Assembly: GCA_050247155.1 (NCBI GenBank)
Contig: JBFWUS010000002.1
Span: 62,001 to 126,000, forward strand
Direction of reading: 5' to 3'
Source of the DNA: Mesorhizobium_G sp050247155
Lineage (GTDB): Bacteria > Pseudomonadota > Alphaproteobacteria > Rhizobiales > Rhizobiaceae
DNA length: 64,000 nucleotides
This document shows, piece after piece, positions 8,618 through 17,441 of the stretch (position 1 is its first letter; every line of letters begins with the position of its first letter). The notes under the pieces were generated by a model, which had not been told where the DNA came from, searched no databases, and worked only from the letters and a program-made list of their open reading frames with translations. The position numbers were made by a program, and so were the translations under genes.

Positions 8618-10075
8618 ATGACCAAGCCCGAACCCTCCATCACCGTCCGCCACGAGCCGATGCGCATTGCCGGCAAAATGGTCGATGCCGACGAGACGCT
8701 GGCCGTGCATTATCCCTACACCGACACGGTGGTGGGCACCGTTCCGGCCGGCCGCGCCGAGCATGCGAGAAAAGCTTTCGAGATCGCGGCCAACTACACA
8801 CCAAAACTCACCCGCTACGAGCGCCAGAAAATCCTGCTCAGGACTGCCGAGCTTCTGAACGCCCGTAAGGAAGAAATCTCCGATCTGGTCACAGCAGAGC
8901 TCGGCATCTCCAAGCAGGATTCGCTCTATGAGGTCGGTCGCGCCTTTGACGTGTTTACCCTCACCGGGCAGCTCTGCCTGCATGATGATGGCGAAATCTT
9001 CTCCTGCGATCTGACCCCACACGGCAAGCAGCGCAAAATCTTCACCACCCGCGAGCCCCTGTTGGGCGCCATCTCGGCGATCACGCCGTTCAATCACCCG
9101 CTCAACATGGTGTCGCACAAGATTGCCCCCGCTATTGCGACGAACAATTGCGTGGTGGTGAAGCCCACCGAACTGACGCCGATGACCGCGCTTGTGCTGG
9201 CCGACATCCTGTACGAAGCCGGCCTGCCGCCGGAGATGCTCTCCGTCGTCACCGGCTGGCCGAAGGATATCGGCGACGAGATGATCACCAACCCGAACAT
9301 CGATTTGATCACCTTCACCGGCGGCGTGCCGGTGGGCAAGCTGATCGCGCAGAAGGCCGGCTACAAGCGTCAGGTGCTGGAACTCGGCGGCAACGACCCG
9401 CTGATCATTTTGAACGACCTCTCCGACGACGACCTCAAAAAGGCTGCCGACCTCGCGGTGGCCGGCGCGACCAAAAACTCCGGCCAACGCTGCACCGCGG
9501 TCAAACGCATCCTCGTGCAATCAAGCATCGCCGACCGTTTTGTCCCGCTCGTCCTCGAACGGGCCAAGCAGATCAAATTTGGCGATCCGATGGACCGAAC
9601 AACGGACCTCGGCACCGTCGTGCACGAGAAGGCGGCAAAAATGTTCGAGGACCGTGTGCTCCGGGCCGCCGAACAGGGCGCCGACATCCTCTACCATCCC
9701 GGCCGGCAAGGCGCGCTCTTGCCCCCCATCGTCGTCGACAAGGTCAACCACGCATCTGAGCTCGTGATGGAGGAAACCTTCGGCCCCATCATCCCGATCG
9801 TGCGTGCGCCGGACAATGACGACGACCTCATCGCGCTCTCCAACTCCACCGCCTTCGGCCTCTCATCCGGTGTCTGCACCAACGACTACCGCCGCATGCA
9901 GAAATACATCACCGGCTTGAACGTCGGCACCGTCAACATCTGGGAAGTCCCCGGCTACCGCATCGAAATGTCCCCCTTCGGCGGCATCAAGGATTCAGGC
10001 AACGGCTACAAGGAAGGCGTCCTCGAAGCGATGAAAAGCTTCACCAACGTCAAGACGTTCTCTCTCCCCTGGTGA
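8618..10075 (+). CDS. phnY: Phosphonoacetaldehyde dehydrogenase
   Basis: PhnY oxidises phosphonoacetaldehyde to phosphonoacetate with NAD. The 485-residue aldehyde dehydrogenase has ITPFNHPLNMVSHKIAPA at the cofactor entry, FTGGVPVGK, the general-base Glu in VLELGGNDP and the catalytic Cys at about residue 292 in NSGQRCTAVKR. It stands after phnA, separated by a palindromic repeat, and is followed 65 bp later by an FAD oxidoreductase gene. With PhnW and PhnA it completes conversion of AEP to acetate, ammonia (via alanine) and phosphate. Confidence 0.95.
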   Translation: MTKPEPSITVRHEPMRIAGKMVDADETLAVHYPYTDTVVGTVPAGRAEHARKAFEIAANYTPKLTRYERQKILLRTAELLNARKEEISDLVTAELGISKQDSLYEVGRAFDVFTLTGQLCLHDDGEIFSCDLTPHGKQRKIFTTREPLLGAISAITPFNHPLNMVSHKIAPAIATNNCVVVKPTELTPMTALVLADILYEAGLPPEMLSVVTGWPKDIGDEMITNPNIDLITFTGGVPVGKLIAQKAGYKRQVLELGGNDPLIILNDLSDDDLKKAADLAVAGATKNSGQRCTAVKRILVQSSIADRFVPLVLERAKQIKFGDPMDRTTDLGTVVHEKAAKMFEDRVLRAAEQGADILYHPGRQGALLPPIVVDKVNHASELVMEETFGPIIPIVRAPDNDDDLIALSNSTAFGLSSGVCTNDYRRMQKYITGLNVGTVNIWEVPGYRIEMSPFGGIKDSGNGYKEGVLEAMKSFTNVKTFSLPW

Positions 10076-10140
10076 GTGGAAAGGCCGGCAAGCATGCTGG
10101 CCACTGACGACGCATACGATCTCCGATCAGGACCTTGCCC

Positions 10141-12636
10141 ATGTCATCCACTTCCTTCCCCACCCAAGCCAGGGTCGTCATTGTCGGTGGCGGCATCATT
10201 GGCTGTTCGGTCGCCTATCATCTCACCAGGCTCGGCTGGTCGGATGTCGTGCTGCTGGAGCAAGGGCAGTTGAGCGGCGGCACGACCTGGCATGCGGCCG
10301 GTCTCGTTGGCCAGCTCCGCAGCCAGTCGAGCATGACGACGCTGGTCCGCTATTCGACCGAGCTCTACGGCAAACTCGAAGCTGAAACGGGACTGGCGAC
10401 AGGCTGGAAGAACTGCGGTTCGGTCAGCGTCGCCCGCACCCAGGATCGCATGACACAGTTGAAGCGCACCGCCGCCTCGGCACGTGCGCAGGGCGTGGCG
10501 GTCGAGGTCATTTCACCCGAGGAAGCCGGCAAGCTCTGGCCGCCGATGGCGATTGACGATCTCGTCGGCGCGGTGTGGCTGCCGGGCGACGGCAAGGCCA
10601 ATCCGACCGACCTGACACAATCGCTCGCCAAAGGCGCGCGCATGGGCGGTGCGCGGATTTTCGAGCGCGTCCGCGTGACGGGCATTTCCACGCTCAACGG
10701 ACGCGCCACCGGCGTCTCCACCGATCGCGGCCGCATCGCCGCCGATATCGTCGTCAACTGCGCCGGCCAGTGGGCGCGCAAGGTCGGCCAGATGTGCGGC
10801 GTGTCGGTGCCGCTGCATTCGGCCGAGCATATGTACATCGTCACCGGCAAGATCGACGGTGTACATCCCGACCTGCCAGTGATGCGCGACCCTGATGGCT
10901 ACACCTACTACAAGGAAGAAGTCGGCGGGCTGGTGATGGGCGGGTTCGAACCGCATGCGAAACCCTGGGGCATGGACGGCATCCCTGACGATTTCGAATT
11001 CGCGCTGCTGCCCGACGATTGGGACCAGTTCGAAATCCTGATGGAAAACGCTCTCGTGCGCGTTCCGCAGCTAGGCGAGGCAGAAGTCAAGAAATTCTAC
11101 AACGGCCCTGAAAGCTTTACGCCCGACAACAATTTCATCCTCGGCGAAGCGCCGGAGCTGAAGAACTTCTTCGTCGGCGCCGGCTTCAACTCCATGGGCA
11201 TCGCCAGCGCTGGCGGCGCGGGCAGGGCGCTCGCCGAATGGATCGTCAACGGCGAGCCTACCATGGATCTGTGGCCGGTCGACATCCGCCGCTTCGCGCC
11301 GTTCAACAACAACCAGCGTTTCCTGCACGACCGCGTCAAGGAAACGCTCGGCTTGCACTACGCGATGCCCTGGCCGAACCGCGAGCTTGACCTGGCGCGG
11401 CCGTTGCGCTGCTCGCCGGTCTACGAGCGGCTGAAGGCCAAGGGCGCGGTGTTCGGTTCCAAGATGGGGTGGGAGCGCGCCAACTGGTTCGCAGGTCCCG
11501 GCGAAATCGCAGAGACGCAATATAGCTTTGGCCGCCAGAACTGGCACGATGCCGTCGGCCGCGAGATGACGGCGACACGGGAAGCGGCGGCGATTTTCGA
11601 TCAGACTTCCTTCGCCAAGCTGTTGCTGCAGGGCCGCGACGCCTGCGCCACTCTCAACCGCATCTGCGGGGCGAACATCGATGTTGAAATCGGCCGCAGC
11701 ATTTATACGGGCCTATTCAATGCGCGCGGCGGCTATGAGAGCGACCTAACCGTGCTGCGGCTTGCAGCAGACGAATTCATGATCATCAGCGGTTCGGCGC
11801 AGCCGGTGCGCGATTTTGACTGGATCAGCCGGCACATCCCGGCCGGCGCGCACGCGATTCTAACCGACGTTACCTCCTCCTATGCCGTGTTCGGCCTGAT
11901 GGGTCCGAATTCCCGTGAAATCCTGTCCCGCGTCACGCCGGCCGATCTGTCGGACGATGCTTTTCCGTTCGCCACCAACAGGCAGATCGATGTTGGCTAT
12001 GGCGTCTGTATAGCCAACCGCATGACCTATGTCGGCGAACTCGGCTGGGAGCTGATCGTGCCGACCGAGATGGCGGCGGGCGTCTATGACGCGCTTGTCG
12101 AGGCGGGCCAAGAGCTTGGGCTGATCGACGCCGGTTATTATGCGCTTGAGGCGTTGCGGCTGGAAAAGGGCTATCGCGCATGGAGCCGCGAGCTGACGCC
12201 CGACATTAACCCCTGGCAGGCCGGCCTCGGCTTCGCCGTCGATTTGAAGAAGGCGGATGGCTTCATCGGCAAGGACGCCATCCTCGCCGCCAAGGGCCAG
12301 CCGATCACCAAGCGGGTGGTGCAGTTCACACTAGACGATACCGGGCCGATGCTATGGGGCGGCGAGTTGATCCTGCGCGACGGCAAACCCGTCGGTGAGG
12401 TGCGCTCTGCCGCCTATGGCCACAGCCTTGGGCGCTCTATCGCCCTTGCCTATGTCGAGCACGCGGCCGGTGTCGACAACGACTTCCTCGCCTCGGGGGT
12501 GTTCGAGATCGATCTGGCCGGCGTGCGCCATCGCGCCAGACTTCATCTGCGCACCGCCTACGACCCGAAGAACGAAAAAATCAAACCCGGCGAGCCGGTT
12601 GATCGGGCGGCACAAGGCCCTGTGACAGCCGCGTGA
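10141..12636 (+). CDS. FAD-dependent oxidoreductase with GcvT (aminomethyltransferase-like) domain
   Basis: An 831-residue protein of the dimethylglycine/sarcosine dehydrogenase type. The N-terminal DAO-fold FAD domain begins VVIVGGGIIGCSVAYHL, followed by GGTTWHAAGLVGQLR, which in this family holds the flavin-linking His region. From about residue 430 a GcvT/aminomethyltransferase domain follows, with DQTSFAKLLLQG, SSYAVFGLMGPNSRE and ALRLEKGYRAW. Related enzymes oxidise N-methyl amines and pass the one-carbon unit to tetrahydrofolate. FAD oxidoreductases in AEP clusters are known to oxidise N-methyl-AEP, and sometimes AEP, to phosphonoacetaldehyde. A role on N-methylated AEP is therefore likely here, but the substrate is inferred from context. 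The start was chosen at ATG 10141. Confidence 0.83.
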   Translation: MSSTSFPTQARVVIVGGGIIGCSVAYHLTRLGWSDVVLLEQGQLSGGTTWHAAGLVGQLRSQSSMTTLVRYSTELYGKLEAETGLATGWKNCGSVSVARTQDRMTQLKRTAASARAQGVAVEVISPEEAGKLWPPMAIDDLVGAVWLPGDGKANPTDLTQSLAKGARMGGARIFERVRVTGISTLNGRATGVSTDRGRIAADIVVNCAGQWARKVGQMCGVSVPLHSAEHMYIVTGKIDGVHPDLPVMRDPDGYTYYKEEVGGLVMGGFEPHAKPWGMDGIPDDFEFALLPDDWDQFEILMENALVRVPQLGEAEVKKFYNGPESFTPDNNFILGEAPELKNFFVGAGFNSMGIASAGGAGRALAEWIVNGEPTMDLWPVDIRRFAPFNNNQRFLHDRVKETLGLHYAMPWPNRELDLARPLRCSPVYERLKAKGAVFGSKMGWERANWFAGPGEIAETQYSFGRQNWHDAVGREMTATREAAAIFDQTSFAKLLLQGRDACATLNRICGANIDVEIGRSIYTGLFNARGGYESDLTVLRLAADEFMIISGSAQPVRDFDWISRHIPAGAHAILTDVTSSYAVFGLMGPNSREILSRVTPADLSDDAFPFATNRQIDVGYGVCIANRMTYVGELGWELIVPTEMAAGVYDALVEAGQELGLIDAGYYALEALRLEKGYRAWSRELTPDINPWQAGLGFAVDLKKADGFIGKDAILAAKGQPITKRVVQFTLDDTGPMLWGGELILRDGKPVGEVRSAAYGHSLGRSIALAYVEHAAGVDNDFLASGVFEIDLAGVRHRARLHLRTAYDPKNEKIKPGEPVDRAAQGPVTAA

Positions 12637-12804
12637 CAAGTATCAGTCCATATTATGGTGGTATAGGATAAATAGATTTTCCTTATCGTTTTCAGCTTTC
12701 TAATCTGTCTTATGGCCGACATGCGTGAGCTCTAAGAAGCCGGCATTCGATCGGACAAGAGCTGCAGTGCATCGCAGAATGTAACGCTCCAAAGGGGAAT
12801 CCAG
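12637..12804 (+). promoter_or_regulatory. Regulatory gap upstream of the AEP transporter genes
   Basis: This 168-bp AT-richer gap contains the inverted repeat GATAA (12667-12671), 11 bp, TTATC (12683-12687). It is compatible with a LysR-type dyad and may let the nearby LysR regulator control transport separately. The ribosome site AAAGGGG precedes ATG 12805. No strong terminator for the preceding gene is seen. Confidence 0.35.
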
Positions 12805-13827
12805 ATGAAATCGCTTACCGCATCCTTGATCGCCGGCTTTAGCCTAGCGCTGTCTGTGTCGGCCTCCTATGCCGACACGGAACTGACCGTCTACACCGCC
12901 GTCGAAGCTGTCGATCTCGACCGCTACAAACAAACCTTCGAGGCGGCTAATCCCGGCATCAAGATCAACTGGGTGCGCGATTCGACCGGCGTCATGACCG
13001 CCAAGCTGCTGGCTGAAAAGGATAACCCCCAGGCGGATGTCGTTTGGGGCCTGGCCGCCACCTCGCTGCTCTTGCTGAAAGGCGAAGGCATGCTCGAGCC
13101 CTATGCGCCGGTCGGCGTCGAAAAGCTAGATCCGCGCTTCGTCGACACCACCACGCCGCCGAGTTGGACCGGCATGGACGCCTATGTCGCGGCTCTTTGC
13201 TTCAACACGGCCGAAGCCGCCAAGTTCAACATTCCCGCGCCGAAGAGCTGGAAGGACCTGACCAAGCCTGAATATAAGGGCCATGTCGTGATGCCGAACC
13301 CGAACTCGTCCGGCACTGGCTTCCTCGACGTCTCGGCCTGGCTGCAGATGTTCGGCGAAAAGGATGCATGGGCCTTCATGGACGGGCTGCACGAGAACAT
13401 CTCGGCCTACACCCATTCCGGCTCGAAGCCGTGCAAGATGGCGGGCGCCGGCGAAACCGTGATCGGCGTTTCGTTCGAATTCCCCGGCGCCAAGGCGAAG
13501 ACGGCCGGCGCGCCGATCGATATCATCTTCCCGGAAGAGGGCTCCGGCTGGGAAGCGGAGGCTACCGCGATCATCGCCGGCACCGCGAACCTCGAAGCCG
13601 CCAAGAAGCTGGTCGACTTCTCGGTCTCCAAGGAAGCCAACGAGATGTATAATCAGGGCTATGCGGTGCTTGCCTATCCGGGCATCGCCAAGCCGGTCGA
13701 AAACCTGCCGCCGAACGTTGCCGATCACATGATCAAGAACGATTTCGAGTGGGCCGCCAACAACCGCAAGGCGATTCTGGCCGAGTGGGCGAAGCGGTAC
13801 GACGCCAAGTCCGAGCCGAAGAGCTGA
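12805..13827 (+). CDS. phnS: 2-aminoethylphosphonate ABC transporter, substrate-binding protein
   Basis: A 340-residue periplasmic binding protein of the extracellular solute-binding family 1/iron(III)-type fold used for AEP. A signal peptide is clear: Lys-containing start, hydrophobic stretch IAGFSLALSVS and cleavage after ASYA. The mature protein begins DTELTVYTAVEAVD. Motifs of the AEP-binding subgroup include VWGLAATSLLLLKGEGML, MPNPNSSGTGFL and FEFPGAKAK. It heads the transporter genes, with an ATPase 67 bp downstream and a fused permease after that. Location in the AEP island supports the substrate. Confidence 0.88.
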   Translation: MKSLTASLIAGFSLALSVSASYADTELTVYTAVEAVDLDRYKQTFEAANPGIKINWVRDSTGVMTAKLLAEKDNPQADVVWGLAATSLLLLKGEGMLEPYAPVGVEKLDPRFVDTTTPPSWTGMDAYVAALCFNTAEAAKFNIPAPKSWKDLTKPEYKGHVVMPNPNSSGTGFLDVSAWLQMFGEKDAWAFMDGLHENISAYTHSGSKPCKMAGAGETVIGVSFEFPGAKAKTAGAPIDIIFPEEGSGWEAEATAIIAGTANLEAAKKLVDFSVSKEANEMYNQGYAVLAYPGIAKPVENLPPNVADHMIKNDFEWAANNRKAILAEWAKRYDAKSEPKS

Positions 13828-13894
13828 TTCTGCGGCTGCAACGGGCGCCCCTGAAAGGCGCCCGTTTCCATTTCCGGCTTTAGGGAACAATGCG

Positions 13895-15070
13895 ATGAAA
13901 CACGAGATCGTAGCCGGCGGGACGGCCGCGTCGCCGGGCTTTGCGCCTGCAATCGGAGGAGGTGCGCCCGTGAAGCCGGACTATCTCGTCATCGATAATG
14001 TCTGGAAGGCGTTTGGCGAATTCGTCGCCCTGAAAGGCGTCTCGCTTGAAATCAGGGAAGGCGAGTTCGTCTGCTTCCTCGGCCCATCGGGTTGCGGCAA
14101 GACGACATTGTTGCGCGCCGTTGCGGGCCTTGACCTGCAAACGCGTGGCGCAATCCATCAGGCTGGCAAGGATATCTCGACCCTGCCGCCCTCGAAACGC
14201 GATTACGGCATCGTCTTCCAGTCCTACGCACTGTTTCCCAATCTGACGATCGAAAAAAATATCGCCTTCGGTCTCGAGAACGCCAGGCGTCCGAAAGCCG
14301 AGATTGCGGCCCGGGTAGCGGAATTGCTGGACCTGGTGGGTCTGTCCAGCCAGGCGAAAAAGTACCCGGCGCAGCTTTCCGGCGGCCAGCAGCAGCGCAT
14401 CGCGCTGGCGCGCGCCATGGCCGTGTCCCCCGGCCTGCTTTTGCTCGACGAACCGCTATCTGCGCTGGACGCCAAGGTGCGCGTCCATCTGCGCCACGAG
14501 ATCAAGGAACTGCAGCGCGAACTCGGCGTGACGACGATCATGGTCACTCATGATCAGGAGGAAGCGCTATCGATGGCGGATCGGATCGTCGTTATGAACC
14601 ACGGCGTGATCGAACAGGTCGGCACGCCGACGGAGGTGTACCGGCATCCAAAGACTTTATTCGTCGCCGATTTCATCGGCGAAACGAACCAGTTTCCGGC
14701 GAAGGTCGTTGATGCGCGCACGGTTTCGCTCGGAGGCACGGAGCTGGCCTGCGCGCAGCATGGCATCGCGCCGGCCGCCGCCGCGACCGCCGTCATTCGG
14801 CCGGTCGATATCATCCCGCACGGCAGCGGTGCGCGCTCGCCTGGCGCGCCAGACGTTGTCGGAACGACGGAAAACCTGATCGACGCGATCGTCGATGAAA
14901 TGGAGTTCCTTGGCGGCTTCTGGCGTTGCCGGCTGTCCTCGCCGCGCTTCAGCGGCCGCGCGCTTGTCGCCGATTTTTCGATCAACGCCGTGCGCCGTCT
15001 CGGCATTGAGGTCGGCGGTCCCATGCAGGTGGAATTGCCGCAAAGCCGTGTGTTGGTGTTCGCCAAATGA
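13895..15070 (+). CDS. phnT: 2-aminoethylphosphonate ABC transporter, ATP-binding protein
   Basis: The ATPase of the AEP importer. It has Walker A in LGPSGCGKTTLL, the Q-loop in VFQSYALFPNLT, signature LSGGQQQRIALARA, Walker B in LLLLDEPLSALDA and the H-loop in VTHDQEEA, followed by a TOBE-like C-terminal domain. The ATG at 13895 gives 391 residues. An alternative GTG at 13970 has a better GGAGGAGG ribosome site and would remove 25 poorly conserved residues, so the true start may be there. It overlaps the permease gene by 4 bp. Confidence 0.9.
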   Translation: MKHEIVAGGTAASPGFAPAIGGGAPVKPDYLVIDNVWKAFGEFVALKGVSLEIREGEFVCFLGPSGCGKTTLLRAVAGLDLQTRGAIHQAGKDISTLPPSKRDYGIVFQSYALFPNLTIEKNIAFGLENARRPKAEIAARVAELLDLVGLSSQAKKYPAQLSGGQQQRIALARAMAVSPGLLLLDEPLSALDAKVRVHLRHEIKELQRELGVTTIMVTHDQEEALSMADRIVVMNHGVIEQVGTPTEVYRHPKTLFVADFIGETNQFPAKVVDARTVSLGGTELACAQHGIAPAAAATAVIRPVDIIPHGSGARSPGAPDVVGTTENLIDAIVDEMEFLGGFWRCRLSSPRFSGRALVADFSINAVRRLGIEVGGPMQVELPQSRVLVFAK

Positions 15071-17067
15071 GCATCGCCGCCGCACTTCCCGCCGGGCGTG
15101 CCTTGCGCCAACAACTCGCTTCTGACGATCTGGTGAAGCGCGGGTTGATGCTGGTGATCTCGCTCTATCTGATCGTCGCCTTGGCGCTGCCGCTCTATGT
15201 GCTGCTGTCCAAATCACTGTCAACCTATCGCTTCGACCTCAACGCTTTCGAGATTCAACGCAGCGACGACACTGGCGCGAATTTCGGTCCGGCCCGCAGC
15301 GTGGCGGAGCTTAATGCCGAAGCGCAGGCAATCGCGCCGGAGCAACTCGAAACGGGTTCGGACGGGCGGCTGTCGGTCACCCCGCTGTTCAAGGATTTCA
15401 GCTTCCGCAGCCCGGTGAAATATCGTGTTCGGGGAACGCAAGATGACGTCGCCTTCCTGGTCGGGTCCGAGCTGAAGCGCGGCACGGAATGGGTGGAACT
15501 CGACTCCAACACCTTCCGCCGCGTGGTGCTGCGGCCGGCGCGCGCCATCGGCTTCGACAATTTTGTCGCCTATTTCTCGACGCCGTCGCTGGCGCAGTCG
15601 ATCTGGAACTCGGTGTTCATCGGCGCGATCAGCACCGTCCTGGTGATCGCGATCGCCTTTGGCCTAGCCTATGCGCTGAACCGTAGCCGTATGCGTTTCA
15701 AGGGCGTCTTTCGACTGGTGACGACGATCCCGATCCTGGTGCCGTCGCTGCTGCCGGGCATCGCACTGGTCTATCTGTTCGGCAATCAGGGTCTGCTCAA
15801 AAGCTGGATGATGGGCCATTCCATTTACGGCCCGATTGGCATCGTCATCGGCTCAGTGTTCTTCACGCTACCGCATGCGCTGCTGATTATCTCGACTGCG
15901 CTGTCGGTTGCCGATGCGCGCCATTATGAAGCGGCTGCCTCGCTGCGCGCCTCAAAATGGCGGACGTTCTGGACCGTGACCGTGCCCGGCGCGCGCTACG
16001 GCGTCATCTCCGCTGCCTTCGTCGTCTTCACCATGGTCATCACCGATTTCGGCCTGCCGAAAGTGATCGGCGGACAGTACAACATGCTCGCCGTCGACAT
16101 TTACAAGCAGGTCATCGGCCAGCAGAATTTTGAGATGGGTGCGGTGGTCTCCGTGTTGCTGTTGTTGCCTGCGATCCTCGCCTTTTTCGTCGACCGCGCT
16201 ATCCAGAAGAAGCAGGTGGCGCTGCTGACGGCGCGGTCAGTTCCCTATGAGCCGAAACCGAACGCCCAATTCGACTGGGCCTGCTTTGCCTATTGCGCCC
16301 TGGTCGCAGCCTTCATCCTGGTCATGATCGGCGTCTGCCAGCTCGCGGCGACAGTCAAGTTCTGGCCCTACGACCTGACACCGAGCCTGAAGAATTTCCG
16401 CTTCGACCTGATGGATGGCGGCGGCTGGGCCGCTTACTACAACTCGATCAAGACGGCGCTGCTGACGGCCTTCTTCGGCACGATCATTGTCTTCACCGGC
16501 GCCTACATGGTCGAGAAGAGCGACGGTTTTCGCGCCGGGCGCACGTTGTTCCAGTTTCTCGCCATGCTGCCGATGGCGGTGCCGGGCATGGTGCTGGGGC
16601 TGGCTTACATCTTCTTCTTCAACAACCCGGCAAATCCGCTCAACGCCATCTATGGCACGATGACGATCCTTGTCGTCTGCACCGTGACGCATTTCTATAC
16701 AGTCTCGCATCTGACGGCGCTGAAGCAGATGGACCGCGAGTTCGAGCCGGTAGCCGCCTCGTTGAAGCAGCCATTCCACAAATTGTTTTTCAGGGTCACC
16801 GTGCCGGTCTGCCTGCCTGCCATCCTCGACATTGCGGCCTACCTCTTTGTCAATGCCATGACGACGGTGTCTGCCGTCGTGTTCCTCTATTCCACGGCGA
16901 CCCAGCTTGCATCGGTCGCCGTGCTCAACATGGATGATGCGGGCGACATCGCACCCGCTGCCGCGATGGGCATGATGATTTTTTACACCAATGTGATCGC
17001 CAGACTCATCCATGCGGCCGTGTCGCGATTCTTATTGGCCAGAACGCAAGCTTGGCGCGTCCGATAA
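15067..17067 (+). CDS. 2-aminoethylphosphonate ABC transporter, fused permease
   Basis: A 666-residue inner-membrane protein with two binding-protein-dependent permease domains in tandem, each with about six membrane segments. The first EAA-type coupling loop is HYEAAASLRASKWRTFWTVTVP and the second lies around REFEPVAASLKQPFHKLFFRV. One chain thus does the work of two subunits. A soluble insert (residues ~55-155) follows the first membrane helix. It overlaps phnT by 4 bp (ATGA), so translation is coupled. It is the last gene of the phosphonate island; a 374-bp gap follows. Confidence 0.9.
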   Translation: MSIAAALPAGRALRQQLASDDLVKRGLMLVISLYLIVALALPLYVLLSKSLSTYRFDLNAFEIQRSDDTGANFGPARSVAELNAEAQAIAPEQLETGSDGRLSVTPLFKDFSFRSPVKYRVRGTQDDVAFLVGSELKRGTEWVELDSNTFRRVVLRPARAIGFDNFVAYFSTPSLAQSIWNSVFIGAISTVLVIAIAFGLAYALNRSRMRFKGVFRLVTTIPILVPSLLPGIALVYLFGNQGLLKSWMMGHSIYGPIGIVIGSVFFTLPHALLIISTALSVADARHYEAAASLRASKWRTFWTVTVPGARYGVISAAFVVFTMVITDFGLPKVIGGQYNMLAVDIYKQVIGQQNFEMGAVVSVLLLLPAILAFFVDRAIQKKQVALLTARSVPYEPKPNAQFDWACFAYCALVAAFILVMIGVCQLAATVKFWPYDLTPSLKNFRFDLMDGGGWAAYYNSIKTALLTAFFGTIIVFTGAYMVEKSDGFRAGRTLFQFLAMLPMAVPGMVLGLAYIFFFNNPANPLNAIYGTMTILVVCTVTHFYTVSHLTALKQMDREFEPVAASLKQPFHKLFFRVTVPVCLPAILDIAAYLFVNAMTTVSAVVFLYSTATQLASVAVLNMDDAGDIAPAAAMGMMIFYTNVIARLIHAAVSRFLLARTQAWRVR

Positions 17068-17441
17068 GATAGCGAATTGGCCATTTGCGCCGACGCTGTC
17101 GGCTCTTTACGAGCGATGCGTGTCTTTTTCGCATCTGACGCGTCCGGCCGTTTTCCTCACCAGTCGGATTGTGACGCCAAGCTAAGCGCCGAATGACGCT
17201 TGACTTGATAACATCAATATGGAATGAAAATTTCACAGATGATATCTGTGGGTTAAATGTTCTAAATTGATCTGTTCGCCGGATGGCAAGACCGATAGTC
17301 GGTTTGCGGAGGTCCGACGAGCACGTAAAAAGAAGCGGCAGGGCCAAATCGACGGGAGCAGCTTCATGGAGCCATTGCTGCTGGCCGGAATTGATCACCT
17401 TCCGCGCAATCCTCAACTCTTGCCCTACCAGCGAGGAAAGT
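17068..17441 (+). promoter_or_regulatory. iolG upstream region with palindromic operator candidates
   Basis: This 374-bp region carries a weak stem at 17115-17135 (GATGCG/CGCATC) that could follow the phn operon. An AT-rich stretch at 17195-17275 is the likely iolG promoter area. Within it, 17219-17236 resembles the inositol-operon palindrome found upstream of iolC (shared core GAATG-N3-ATT). A perfect palindrome CACAGAT-GAT-ATCTGTG sits at 17234-17250. GAGGAAAG precedes ATG 17442. No convincing gene was found in the gap. Confidence 0.5.

Noticed and set aside
8618..10075. PhnY as succinate-semialdehyde or betaine aldehyde dehydrogenase
   Set aside because: The operon with phnW and phnA and an AEP transporter fits phosphonoacetaldehyde as substrate far better.
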